Of a stretch of 59,168 nt of DNA, positions 38,517 through 47,140 are shown one piece after another. The stretch comes from Cyclobacteriaceae bacterium (lineage in GTDB: Bacteria; Bacteroidota; Bacteroidia; Cytophagales; Cyclobacteriaceae), in contig JANWWN010000005.1 of the NCBI GenBank assembly GCA_025055435.1, positions 25,587-84,754 of the forward strand, written 5' to 3'. The notes under the pieces were generated by a model. That model saw only the letters and a list, made by a program, of their open reading frames with translations. It was not told the origin of the DNA and made no database searches. The translations under genes were made by a program, and so were the position numbers. The stretch's first letter is position 1; each line of letters begins with the position of its first letter.

Positions 38517-40325
38517 TCAGCCTTCCGCTCTGTGGAAGGCTTTTTTTATTTCCTCAATTACCAGTCTTGCTTTTTGTTTTCCAATTAATGCCGCAAGACG
38601 CTCTTCTCCGGCTTGGGCTATTTTGCTGATGGTTTTGAAATTTTCGCGCAGCTTTTTGATGGTTATTTCTCCCAAGCCAGGAATGTTGTCCAGCAAACTG
38701 GTTATTGAGGTTGACTTTCGTTTCGCCCGATGATAGTTAAGGGCGAACCGATGGGCTTCATCGCGTATTTGCTGGATGAGTTGGAGCGCCGGTGATTTTT
38801 TACTGATGTGAAGCGGATATGGATCACCGGGCCTGTAAATTTCTTCCAACCGTTTTGCGATACCTATAACAGGTAGTTGGTTGATGCGCAGTTCAGTTAG
38901 TGCAGACATGGCACTGGAAAGCTGGCCCTTTCCTCCATCGATAATGATTAAATCCGGAAGTTTTTCGTTTTCATCCAAAATTCGCTTGTAACGCCGGTAA
39001 ACAACTTCCTTCATGGAGGCAAAGTCATCGGGACCCTGAACGGTCTTAATGGCAAAACGCCGGTAATTTTTTTTATCCGGTTTGCCGTTTACAAACCGTA
39101 CCATGGCCGCTACCGGATTGCTGCCCAGCAGGTTGCTGTTATCGAAACACTCCATGATAATTGGTGGTGTGGGCAGTGTCAGACTTTTTTGCAAGGCGAT
39201 AACGCGCGGGTTCGGTCGCATTTTGGTTTCTGCGCGCAACAGTTCGCGCTGCTGCTTTAGTTCCAGGGCATTTTTCAGGGAAAGATCTACCAGTTTTTTC
39301 CTGTCACCGGCTTTTGGTACGGTATTTTTCAGGTTTTCATCCAAAAGCTTGATCGGAAGATTACTGATTACCTCCGTATTCGGACTTTGGGTTTGCAGGC
39401 GGAATTCAACCAAAGCCATGCTTGCTAAGTCTTCAACCGGCTCCTCAAGTTTTTTTTGAATCTCCAGGGTTTGGGAGAAAACGATGGCGCCCTCTTTTAC
39501 CTGCATAAAGTTAACATACGCATAGGCAGAGCCGTCCAGAACAGTCAGTACGTCAATGTCCGATAGGTTCCTGTTTACCACCACCGAACGCGCCTGGAAT
39601 TTATCTAGCAACTCGATTTTCTCTTTGTAATACTGTGCTTTTTCAAAGGCCAGCGCTGCCGATGCGTTTTCCATTTCTTGCTGAAAATGCTGTCGCACTA
39701 CGCTTAAATTTCCTTTCAGTACCTGTCTGGCCAGGCTGATGTCGTGGTTATAGGCTTCTTCGGTTTGCCGTCCTTCGCACGGACCTTTGCAGTTTCCGAT
39801 GTGGTATTCCAGGCACACTTTGAATTTTCCGGCACGGATGTTTTCTTCACTTAAGGGTAATGTGCAGGTGCGTATGGTATAGAGCCTGCGAATTAAATCT
39901 AACACGGTTTTCAGGGCACTAACGCTTGAATAGGGCCCAAAGTATTCACCTGCCTGGCGGTCGTATTTTCGGGTATAAAGAATGCGCGGAAACCGTTCGT
40001 TCGTAATACAGAGATACGGGTAGGTTTTGTCGTCTCTTAATAAAATGTTGTAGCGTGGCTGATGCTCTTTGATGAGGTTATTTTCCAGAAGCAGGGCATC
40101 AAATTCGGAGGCCGAAACCGTGAATTCAACCCGGGCCGTTTCGCTAACCATTTGTCGGGTTTTTCGGTTCAGTGTTTTGCTGTTACCAAAATATGTTGCT
40201 ACCCGCTTTTTTAAACTTCGGGCTTTACCCACATAAAGCAACTGGCCATCTTTATTATAGAACCGATAAACACCCGGAGAATCGGGAAGCAGCCGTACCT
40301 GGTTAATCAGCTCATCCGGTTTCAT
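38517..40325 (-). CDS. uvrC: Excinuclease ABC subunit UvrC
   Basis: 602 residues, a normal length. An N-terminal GIY-YIG nuclease (PGVYRFYNKDGQLLYVGKARSLKKRVATYF) is followed by the Cys-containing linker (CLEYHIGNCKGPCEGR), the UVR domain (FQQEMENASAALAFEKAQYYKEKIELL), the RNase H-like second nuclease (IIMECFDNSNLLGSNPVAAMVRFVNGKPDKKNYRRF with PDLIIIDGGKGQL) and a C-terminal helix-hairpin-helix pair. It makes the two incisions in excision repair after UvrAB loading. Its 3' end overlaps the gldN terminator, and it lies 5 bp downstream of the PBP1A gene in the same direction. Confidence 0.96.
   Translation of the reverse strand: MKPDELINQVRLLPDSPGVYRFYNKDGQLLYVGKARSLKKRVATYFGNSKTLNRKTRQMVSETARVEFTVSASEFDALLLENNLIKEHQPRYNILLRDDKTYPYLCITNERFPRILYTRKYDRQAGEYFGPYSSVSALKTVLDLIRRLYTIRTCTLPLSEENIRAGKFKVCLEYHIGNCKGPCEGRQTEEAYNHDISLARQVLKGNLSVVRQHFQQEMENASAALAFEKAQYYKEKIELLDKFQARSVVVNRNLSDIDVLTVLDGSAYAYVNFMQVKEGAIVFSQTLEIQKKLEEPVEDLASMALVEFRLQTQSPNTEVISNLPIKLLDENLKNTVPKAGDRKKLVDLSLKNALELKQQRELLRAETKMRPNPRVIALQKSLTLPTPPIIMECFDNSNLLGSNPVAAMVRFVNGKPDKKNYRRFAIKTVQGPDDFASMKEVVYRRYKRILDENEKLPDLIIIDGGKGQLSSAMSALTELRINQLPVIGIAKRLEEIYRPGDPYPLHISKKSPALQLIQQIRDEAHRFALNYHRAKRKSTSITSLLDNIPGLGEITIKKLRENFKTISKIAQAGEERLAALIGKQKARLVIEEIKKAFHRAEG
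38519..38547 (+). terminator. Rho-independent terminator of gldKLMN
   Basis: 8-bp perfect stem AGCCTTCC (38519-38526) with GGAAGGCT (38534-38541), 7-nt loop, then a T run through 38547. It overlaps the last codons and stop codon (38517-38519) of uvrC on the other strand. Confidence 0.8.
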
Positions 40326-40330
40326 GGAAT

Positions 40331-42655
40331 TTAATGGAAATCATCCCATGGCTTTTCTTCAACATGAAGAGAGTCGGAAGGTACTTTGTACCGGTCGCAA
40401 TCCAAGGTAACATCCAGTCCGGTTATGGGTTGGCGGAACCGCCCTTTTTTGTATTCAATAAGCGGGTCCTGATAGACTTTTCGCATGAATTTTTCCCATA
40501 TTGGCCGTGCGGTGCGGCTTCCCTGTCCCATGTCCCAGCTTCGGAAGTGAATGCTCCTTTCGTCACCACCAACCCATACACCGGTCACGAGGTTGTGCGT
40601 GACGCCCACATACCAGCCGTCGGATGCGTTGTTGGTGGTGCCGGTTTTACCTCCGATTTCGTTTTCTTCTTTCAGGTCGCGGCCAATGCCTCCCGATGTA
40701 CCTCCGGATTCCTCTACGCCTCCGCGCAGCATGTACACCATTTTGTAAGCAGTTTGCTGGCTGATGGCTTCGCGTGTTTTGGGCACAAAGTTTTCAATAA
40801 CGTTGCCGTTTTTATCTTCAATGCGCGTGATGTAATAAGGCTCGGTGTAGATGCCCAGGTTTACAAATGTGCAATATGCACCGGTGAGTTCGTACAACGA
40901 AACATCGCTTACACCGAGGCACAAGGATGGCACAGGGTCGAGTGGGCTCTGAATGCCGACCCGGTGAGCAAATTCAACTACATTTTTTTCACCTACCCGT
41001 TGTAAAACCTGAGCGGTGATGGAGTTAATGGAACGCGCCATGGCCTGACGAAGATTCATTTTTTCGCCTGAGCCATACTTGCCATCGGAGTTGGGAGGAT
41101 ACCACGTTCCGCCGGGAACCGTGAAGCTTGGAGAAATGTCGTACATCTCGTAGCACGGATGATAGCCATACTCTAAGGCAGCTCCATACACAAAAGGTTT
41201 GAAAGTAGATCCCGGTTGTCTTTTTCCCTGACGTACATGGTCGTATTTAAAATATTTGTGATTGATGCCGCCTACCCAGGCACGGATGGCACCGGTGTTG
41301 GCATCGATGGCAATGAGGCCGGTATGCAAAAAACGCTTGTAATAGTTTAGCGAATCCATGGAGCTGAACAGCGTGTCGCGCTCACCGTTCCAGGTAAAGA
41401 TGCGCATGGGTTTTTTCTGGTTTAACTTAATCCAAACCGAATCCGACTTTTCACCATACCGGGCAACCAGGTTTTTGTAGGTATCGGTTTGTTTTATGCG
41501 CGACTGAAGAAAGCCCTTAATCTCTTTAAAATCGTCATCAATCCACGGATTTTTTCCTTTCCAGTGTTCATCAAACAGTTTTTGAAGTACCTTCATGTGT
41601 TCGGCAACAGCCTGCTCGGCATATTGCTGCATCCGGCTGTCAATGGTGGTATAAATTTTCAGGCCCGATTCCCAGAGATCATATCCGTTTTCCTTGCACC
41701 AGGCCATCAGGTCGTTACGAATAACATTGCGAAAGTAAGGGGCCAGTCCTTCGTTCTGGTTTTGAACGCGGTAGTTTAATTCGATAGGCAGTTTGCTGAT
41801 CGAATCGTATTGTTGCCGGGTGATGTAATCGTGCCGGTATAATTTATACAGTACTTCATTTCGTTTGCGCAAAGCATTTTCTGGATTATGAACCGGACTG
41901 AATCGCGTAATGGCCTGCAGCATGCCTACCAGTACTGCCGACTCCTGAATATTAAGGCTGTCGGGTGATTTATTAAAATACGTTTCGGCTGCCACCTGAA
42001 TACCGTATGCATTGCTGCCGAACTCGGCCGTGTTGAGGTACATGGCAATGATCTCTTCTTTTGTAAAGTTTTTTTCCAGGTGGTAGGAGATAATCCACTC
42101 TTTGGTCTTTTGTATGATGCGTTTCGGGTATCGTCCCAGCTTTGCCAGCTTGCCGTCCAGATTCAAATCCGGATTCATGGTGTACAGGTTTTTGGCCAAC
42201 TGCTGTGTTATGGTACTTCCGCCACCTTGCGGATTGAAGGTAAGTAATCCCCAAATCACGCGCAGGTAGGCAATGAAGTCCATGCCGGAATGCTGATAAA
42301 ACCGGTGGTCTTCCGATAATAACAAGGTGTTTACAAGAGCGGGCGACAGTTTATCGTAGGTAACCTGACTTCGGTTATACCGGAAATAGCGGCCCAGGGA
42401 AACGCCGTCAGCGGAAATCAGCTCGGATGAAAGATCGTTTTCCGGATTTTCGATGGCCTTCAGGCTGGGCATGCCGCCGTACAAACCGAACAAATCGATG
42501 CTCACCGTGTAGATGTACAGCGGAAAAAGCAGGATGAAGCAAAAGAAAAGTATCCAGACGGCTTTAACCATGGGTTTTAACCATGGCCATTCTGAAAGCA
42601 TAAACTTACGGAGAATCGGTTCGATAGACTTTCGTAAAGAATTCCAGGTACTCAT
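40331..42655 (-). CDS. Class A penicillin-binding protein (PBP1A-type)
   Basis: Bifunctional peptidoglycan synthase, about 774 residues from ATG 42655. An ATG at 42601 would avoid the 50-bp overlap with the upstream gene and still keep the membrane anchor, so the start is unsettled. One membrane helix (about 31-51) precedes the glycosyltransferase domain with catalytic Glu115 in LSEDHRFYQHSGMDF and GGGSTITQQLAKNLY. The transpeptidase domain has S483-x-x-K486 (PGSTFKPF), the SIN motif (MARSINSITAQ) and KTGT (IGGKTGTTNNASDGWYVG). All catalytic residues are intact. Confidence 0.93.
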   Translation of the reverse strand: MSTWNSLRKSIEPILRKFMLSEWPWLKPMVKAVWILFFCFILLFPLYIYTVSIDLFGLYGGMPSLKAIENPENDLSSELISADGVSLGRYFRYNRSQVTYDKLSPALVNTLLLSEDHRFYQHSGMDFIAYLRVIWGLLTFNPQGGGSTITQQLAKNLYTMNPDLNLDGKLAKLGRYPKRIIQKTKEWIISYHLEKNFTKEEIIAMYLNTAEFGSNAYGIQVAAETYFNKSPDSLNIQESAVLVGMLQAITRFSPVHNPENALRKRNEVLYKLYRHDYITRQQYDSISKLPIELNYRVQNQNEGLAPYFRNVIRNDLMAWCKENGYDLWESGLKIYTTIDSRMQQYAEQAVAEHMKVLQKLFDEHWKGKNPWIDDDFKEIKGFLQSRIKQTDTYKNLVARYGEKSDSVWIKLNQKKPMRIFTWNGERDTLFSSMDSLNYYKRFLHTGLIAIDANTGAIRAWVGGINHKYFKYDHVRQGKRQPGSTFKPFVYGAALEYGYHPCYEMYDISPSFTVPGGTWYPPNSDGKYGSGEKMNLRQAMARSINSITAQVLQRVGEKNVVEFAHRVGIQSPLDPVPSLCLGVSDVSLYELTGAYCTFVNLGIYTEPYYITRIEDKNGNVIENFVPKTREAISQQTAYKMVYMLRGGVEESGGTSGGIGRDLKEENEIGGKTGTTNNASDGWYVGVTHNLVTGVWVGGDERSIHFRSWDMGQGSRTARPIWEKFMRKVYQDPLIEYKKGRFRQPITGLDVTLDCDRYKVPSDSLHVEEKPWDDFH

Positions 42656-45158
42656 GGAGTTTTTGTGTGCGGTACAGCGTATTAAAATTTCCTTTCGAAA
42701 TAACAAAGGTATTGAATTTGCGATTCTTTAAATCCGCTAAGGCGGCCAGTTTGGCGGCAATCAACCGATAGTATTCAATGGCCGTGCTTACACGAGGCAA
42801 ATCCGACACCAGAATCAAAACCTGTGAACCATTTAGTTCGGTGCGGCTTACTTTTAACTGAAGGTCGCGAAAGTTTGTCCGGTTAAAATCATTTAAGAAG
42901 GCAGTGACCGGGGATTCCAGATTTTCGGAAGGGTCAAATGAAAAAACGAAATAATGCGGTTCCTCAATCTGCCGGGTGTAAACCGGCTTATCGGGTTCCT
43001 TATTTTTATTTGACGCTTTCAGTGCTTCCTGTAACGACTTGGCAAGTTCTACTAATTCGGCATTTTCGTTTTGACGGATAAAGTCATCCAGTTTTGCTGC
43101 ATATGTTTCTTTATCGCCGGCTTTGGCAGTTATCAGTATGTCGAGCATAAGGAGATAGGGCGTAAAGGGGGTTTCTTCCATGCCTCGCGCCTCTTCCAGA
43201 ACGCGCCTTGCCTCAGTAAGGTGGTTGTTCTGAAAATGGAAATATGCCTGCTGATATAAAAGTTTCTGTTTGTTTTGTGTTTGCTCGTTTTCGGCCAGGT
43301 AGTTGGGGTTTTGTATCAGTTTGTTAAAGGTTGATTCAGGGTGTTTTTGGTTAAGTTGTAAGGCATAGTTTTGTGCGGTTACTTCATCGGTTTGCTTCAA
43401 TATCAGGAATAGTTTGTACAAAACTTCCGGTTCATATTCGGAATCGGGAAAACGCTTCAGCAGGGTTTGATAGGTGAGAACCGCATTTTTGGTTTCACCG
43501 AGTTTAAAGTAGTAGATGTCCCCCAGTGCAAATAATGATGTTTCAATTTTTTTCAATGCTTCGGCTTTTTGCTGAGGCGAATAGGGTATCTGCCCAAGCA
43601 GGCCTTTGAAGGCTTCAGTAGCTTTATCGGTCGTGGAGGGTGCTTCAGGTTTTGATTCAGTATCGGAGGGGGCAGAAGCCACAGACTGATCCGTACTGAT
43701 TACAGTTCGAGCACTTCTGCGCCAGTTATCTTCCAAAGGAAATTTTCCCCATACCCGGACAAATTCAACACGTCCGGTTGCCAGTGTAGATTGGTTGGAG
43801 AAATACCAGCCTGAGGCGGTTGCTGAAACTTCCTGTTGCACCACAGCATCGGATGTATTGGTGTTAACACGCTGTTCTCTTTTTCGCTTCACAGAGACTG
43901 GTTTTTCGGATGATGATATTTTATCGACTACCAGTTTGCGGATAGTTGCCGTATCCATTTTGGAAAGAGTCAGCAGACTGTCATTCCATTTGATGTTTTT
44001 GTAATGTTTTACAAATTCATTCAATACCTCCTGACGTTGTTTTATCCCGGCATAACCGGGTCGGGAAGGGGGCATGGTGCGCACGGCGCTGTCGTAATAT
44101 GCTTGTGCCATTTCGAAATTCCGCAGGGAATCGTAGTAAACATGGCCTAAACGAAAGTAAGCATCGCCTTTCACCAGGTTATTATTTCCGATGCGCAGGG
44201 CTTTGTTGTAGTAGCCGATGGCTTCGGTAAGATTACCCTGCTTTTCTTCAAACACACCCATCTCATAATAGATTTTATCTTTAAAGTCCCGGTTTTTACT
44301 GTCGGTCAGCAGTTTTTTAAAAGATTTTCGTGCATGGGCAACATCCCTGCTGCGCGATATTTCGGCAACCTGTGCCATGTACAACCGTGCGTAAAAATCA
44401 ACTTCGTATTCCGGATGTGTACTGATGGCTTCTCTGTAAAAGTTATAGGCCTCCGATTCGAAACCAAGATGCTGATAGACCTGTCCCATGATGAAGTAAA
44501 TTCTTCCCGGACGATCCTTTCGTGTTAACAGCGATTCTGCCTCAGTTAAAGCGCGGATCATGCCATCATAATTATTGCGCACCTGATAATAGTAGGCCTT
44601 ATTCAATAAAAAGCTTTTACGGTTACTGCGATTCAACCTTTCTTTCAGCAGGTAAGCTATCACCGCTTCGGCGTTGTTGTACTCCTTATGTTCGGTATAG
44701 GTGCGAAGTAACCAGATGAGTGCGGCATGTCGCATGTTGACATCTTTGGTGACCTTATCATTGTTCACATATTTGAAAGTCTGAATGGCATTGCCCCAGT
44801 CAAAACTGTATAACCTCGCTTTTCCAACAAGGAGGTATGCATCATCCAGCCATTTGCTGCCCGGGTGGCGTTGAATAGAAATGGATGCCATTTTGATAGC
44901 TTCCTGTATATCCTTATCGTAGGCTTTGGCTTTAAGTGAGTCCAGGCGCGGGAACAGCCACAGAATCTGGTTATAGTCGTCCTGATGATTTAGACGGATG
45001 ATTTTTTCGATGCGGTTAATTTCTTCTCTGGCGTAGAAATAGCCGTTATAGTGTGCCGTTGTATTGTGAAAAACCCTACCGGTCCACGTTTCGGGTGTGC
45101 AGGATAAAAACCCTGCTGTAAAAAGGAGCAATCCGGCAAATAAAACTAAACGAAGCAT
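42606..45158 (-). CDS. PorW/SprE-like TPR lipoprotein (probable T9SS component)
   Basis: 850 residues. The lipoprotein signal ends in FLSC. The mature start (TPETWTGRVFHNTTAHYNGYFYAREEINRIEK) and the following arrays of TPR helices (for example RIYFIMGQVYQHLGFESEAYNFYREAI, DFKDKIYYEMGVFEEKQGNLTEAIGYYNKALRIG, NAVLTYQTLLKRFPDSEYEPEVLYKLFLILK) match the general layout of PorW/SprE, an outer-membrane lipoprotein needed for T9SS. A low-complexity Ser/Thr/Ala region separates two TPR blocks, and the last 150 residues form a separate compact domain. I judge the family from architecture and N-terminal wording; another BamD/TPR lipoprotein remains possible. It overlaps the PBP1A gene by up to 50 bp. 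Confidence 0.7.
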   Translation of the reverse strand: MLRLVLFAGLLLFTAGFLSCTPETWTGRVFHNTTAHYNGYFYAREEINRIEKIIRLNHQDDYNQILWLFPRLDSLKAKAYDKDIQEAIKMASISIQRHPGSKWLDDAYLLVGKARLYSFDWGNAIQTFKYVNNDKVTKDVNMRHAALIWLLRTYTEHKEYNNAEAVIAYLLKERLNRSNRKSFLLNKAYYYQVRNNYDGMIRALTEAESLLTRKDRPGRIYFIMGQVYQHLGFESEAYNFYREAISTHPEYEVDFYARLYMAQVAEISRSRDVAHARKSFKKLLTDSKNRDFKDKIYYEMGVFEEKQGNLTEAIGYYNKALRIGNNNLVKGDAYFRLGHVYYDSLRNFEMAQAYYDSAVRTMPPSRPGYAGIKQRQEVLNEFVKHYKNIKWNDSLLTLSKMDTATIRKLVVDKISSSEKPVSVKRKREQRVNTNTSDAVVQQEVSATASGWYFSNQSTLATGRVEFVRVWGKFPLEDNWRRSARTVISTDQSVASAPSDTESKPEAPSTTDKATEAFKGLLGQIPYSPQQKAEALKKIETSLFALGDIYYFKLGETKNAVLTYQTLLKRFPDSEYEPEVLYKLFLILKQTDEVTAQNYALQLNQKHPESTFNKLIQNPNYLAENEQTQNKQKLLYQQAYFHFQNNHLTEARRVLEEARGMEETPFTPYLLMLDILITAKAGDKETYAAKLDDFIRQNENAELVELAKSLQEALKASNKNKEPDKPVYTRQIEEPHYFVFSFDPSENLESPVTAFLNDFNRTNFRDLQLKVSRTELNGSQVLILVSDLPRVSTAIEYYRLIAAKLAALADLKNRKFNTFVISKGNFNTLYRTQKLHEYLEFFTKVYRTDSP

Positions 45159-45220
45159 GGCACCAGGCGCCTAAGAAACGCAAAAAACCGCTTTTTCATA
45201 TCCATTTCCTCGGGAATATC

Positions 45221-45228
45221 TACCTTTG
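45221..45228 (+). promoter_or_regulatory. -7 box (TACCTTTG) upstream of M23-bactofilin-atpZ
   Basis: Exact TAnnTTTG, 17 bp before the start codon at 45246. The -33 TTG is not evident at the standard distance. It probably drives the following set of four closely spaced genes. Confidence 0.45.
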
Positions 45229-45245
45229 CCGGTTAATCCGGAAAA

Positions 45246-46106
45246 TTGAAGACCAAACGCACTTTATCGAACTGGCTAACCAACCGATACCAGCTGGTTA
45301 TACGCAACGAAGAAAACTTTGCGGAAAAAACCAGCCTTAGTTTTACCTATGCCAAGGTAATAGTGGTATTGAGCGTGGTGTTTATAGTGCTTTTTGTTGC
45401 CAGCCTGTATTTGTCGCAAACCCTGCTGGCACGCTGGTTCGACCCGCGCTTTGAACAGATGATGGTGCGGCAGGAGTTACTGACTCTGGTTGACAAAGTG
45501 GATTCGCTTGCGCTCGAGGTTGACCGTAAAGAGCAGTTCATTCAGAATATGCAGCGTGTGCTGCGCGGTGACACCAGCGCATTTACCGATCCGGTTAAGC
45601 TGCGTACCGGTCCGGCCGTGGCCGTTAAACCGGAAGGACTTCAACTGGCCCCTTCCGATTCGCAATTTCGAAAGGACTTTGAGCGATCCGACCTGGCTTT
45701 AATTACGTTGACCAGCTCGCGCTATCGCGAATTGCAGGAGACTTTCTTCTTTACGCCTATAAACGGTTTTATTTCCGATCGTTTCGATATTAAGAAAGGA
45801 CATTACGGAGTGGATATCGTAGCCAAAAGCAATGAGCCGGTTAAAAACATTGCCGATGGCATGGTGGTGTTTGCCTCGTGGACGCAGGATGCCGGTTACG
45901 TCATGATGATTCAACACAAGGGTAACCTTATTTCCGTTTATAAGCACAACGCAGAATTGTATAAAAAAGTAGGTACATTTGTTTACGCAGGCGAAATCAT
46001 CGCTATAGTTGGCAACAGCGGCGAGCTTACCAATGGCCCGCACCTTCACTTCGAACTGTGGTACAACGGTAACCCGCTTAATCCCGAAGAGTTTGTTACG
46101 TTTTAA
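45246..46106 (+). CDS. M23 family peptidoglycan metallopeptidase, membrane-anchored
   Basis: 286 residues, probably starting at TTG 45246 (no ATG nearby fits). A basic cytoplasmic tail and one membrane helix (about 36-58) precede a coiled region (66-105) and an M23 domain. Zinc and catalytic residues are complete: H186 and D190 (GHYGVDI), H234 (VYKHN), H266 and H268 (GPHLHFELWYNG). The bactofilin gene follows after 17 bp. M23-bactofilin pairs are widespread and the two proteins are thought to act together in cell-shape control, the bactofilin scaffold localising the endopeptidase. Confidence 0.9.
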   Translation: MKTKRTLSNWLTNRYQLVIRNEENFAEKTSLSFTYAKVIVVLSVVFIVLFVASLYLSQTLLARWFDPRFEQMMVRQELLTLVDKVDSLALEVDRKEQFIQNMQRVLRGDTSAFTDPVKLRTGPAVAVKPEGLQLAPSDSQFRKDFERSDLALITLTSSRYRELQETFFFTPINGFISDRFDIKKGHYGVDIVAKSNEPVKNIADGMVVFASWTQDAGYVMMIQHKGNLISVYKHNAELYKKVGTFVYAGEIIAIVGNSGELTNGPHLHFELWYNGNPLNPEEFVTF

Positions 46107-46123
46107 CTGTTAACAGAAAAATT

Positions 46124-46561
46124 ATGTTTTCGAGCAAAGAAGAAAAACGCGTAGCTGAAGAAATCACCAACTCCAGCAACACCATTGGCAAAGGAACCTT
46201 TCTGGAAGGCAACATTGAAACCTATGGCAATATCAGGGTAGAAGGCAAAGTACATGGCAACATCAAATCCAAATCGAAAGTTGCTTTGGGTAGTGCTTCG
46301 CATGTGCATGGCAATATCACTGCACAAAATGCAGACATCGAAGGCGAAGTGAAAGGCAAACTGGAAATCAGTGAGTTGCTGGTGCTGAAATCAACGGCTG
46401 TAATTAATGGTGATATTGTTACCGGTAAACTGGTGGTGGAGCCGGGAGCGGTGTTTAACGGTACCTGCCGTATGGGAGCTGCCGTGAAAGAAATTAAGAT
46501 TGGAGAAAGCAATGGGCACGGAACCCGCACCTACGGAGCCGAGCAGGCCAAAACCGTTTAA
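46124..46561 (+). CDS. Bactofilin (polymer-forming cytoskeletal protein)
   Basis: 145 residues. A short N-terminal tail leads into the right-handed beta-helix repeat of bactofilins, with hexapeptide-like rungs: NTIGKGTFLEGNIETYGNIRVEGKVHGNIKSKSKVALG, SHVHGNITAQNADIEGEVKGKLEISE and STAVINGDIVTGKLVVEPGAVFNGTCRMG. It self-assembles into filaments without nucleotide. Paired with the upstream M23 peptidase. Its 3' end overlaps the atpZ start by 50 bp. Confidence 0.93.
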   Translation: MFSSKEEKRVAEEITNSSNTIGKGTFLEGNIETYGNIRVEGKVHGNIKSKSKVALGSASHVHGNITAQNADIEGEVKGKLEISELLVLKSTAVINGDIVTGKLVVEPGAVFNGTCRMGAAVKEIKIGESNGHGTRTYGAEQAKTV

Positions 46562-46742
46562 TGCCTATTTAAAATACAGCACGTTGGCCATTCAGCTGCT
46601 GGCAACCCTTGCCTTATTCGGGTGGCTGGGGTATAAGCTGGACCGTTATCTGAATATTACTTTTCCGCTCTTTATGATGCTCTTCGGGTTGCTGGCCTTT
46701 GCCGGCATGATGTATCAGCTTTACCGATCACTCAACAGATGA
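46512..46742 (+). CDS. atpZ: AtpZ/AtpI-type F-ATPase accessory membrane protein
   Basis: 76 residues from ATG 46512, inside the end of the bactofilin gene; a TTG at 46500 is also in frame. A Pro-rich start (TEPAPTEPSRPKPF) and two membrane helices (LAIQLLATLALFGWLGYKLD, FMMLFGLLAFAGMMYQLYRSL) with the conserved G-x-LD-x-x-L pattern mark AtpZ. Such proteins help c-ring assembly and normally head the atp operon. The downstream gene overlaps by 4 bp, but no atpB follows. Confidence 0.8.
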   Translation: MGTEPAPTEPSRPKPFNAYLKYSTLAIQLLATLALFGWLGYKLDRYLNITFPLFMMLFGLLAFAGMMYQLYRSLNR

Positions 46743-47110
46743 ACTACCGGTATGTTTTTTTTCTGTTTGCCTTGCTGGCTGTGGCAGGTGCTGCCTGGTT
46801 TGCGGTTGAATACAGTGTTGTGCCCAGGCCTTCGTATTTTAAAATTATCACAGCATACCTGTTCCTTATCATGGCAGTTTGGGTTAACAGCCTGATACGG
46901 GTACGACAAAAACAACCCGAACGGTTTGTGGTTTTTTTTCTGGGCACCCTGGTCATCAAGCTGCTGGCACACCTTGGTTTTCTGTTGGTGCTGGCCTTGT
47001 CTGATAGCAGTACCCTGTTTGAAGATGTAGTTTATTTTATTGTCCTCTATCTGATTTATACCCTGATGAGTATCAGCTTATTATACAGATTTGTTCAGAA
47101 AAAATTTTGA
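46739..47110 (+). CDS. Small four-helix membrane protein of the atp leader region
   Basis: 123 residues, ATGA overlap with atpZ. Four hydrophobic segments: YVFFLFALLAVAGAAWFAVEY, IITAYLFLIMAVWVNSLI, VVFFLGTLVIKLLAHLGFLLVLAL and VVYFIVLYLIYTLMSISLLY. The size, position after atpZ and helix pattern resemble the AtpI-like/unknown gene that often lies between atpZ and atpB in Bacteroidota. atpB and the other F-ATPase genes are absent from the rest of the window. Confidence 0.65.
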   Translation: MNYRYVFFLFALLAVAGAAWFAVEYSVVPRPSYFKIITAYLFLIMAVWVNSLIRVRQKQPERFVVFFLGTLVIKLLAHLGFLLVLALSDSSTLFEDVVYFIVLYLIYTLMSISLLYRFVQKKF

Positions 47111-47140
47111 AATTCCTTTTTTTTATTGTTCATTTTAAAG

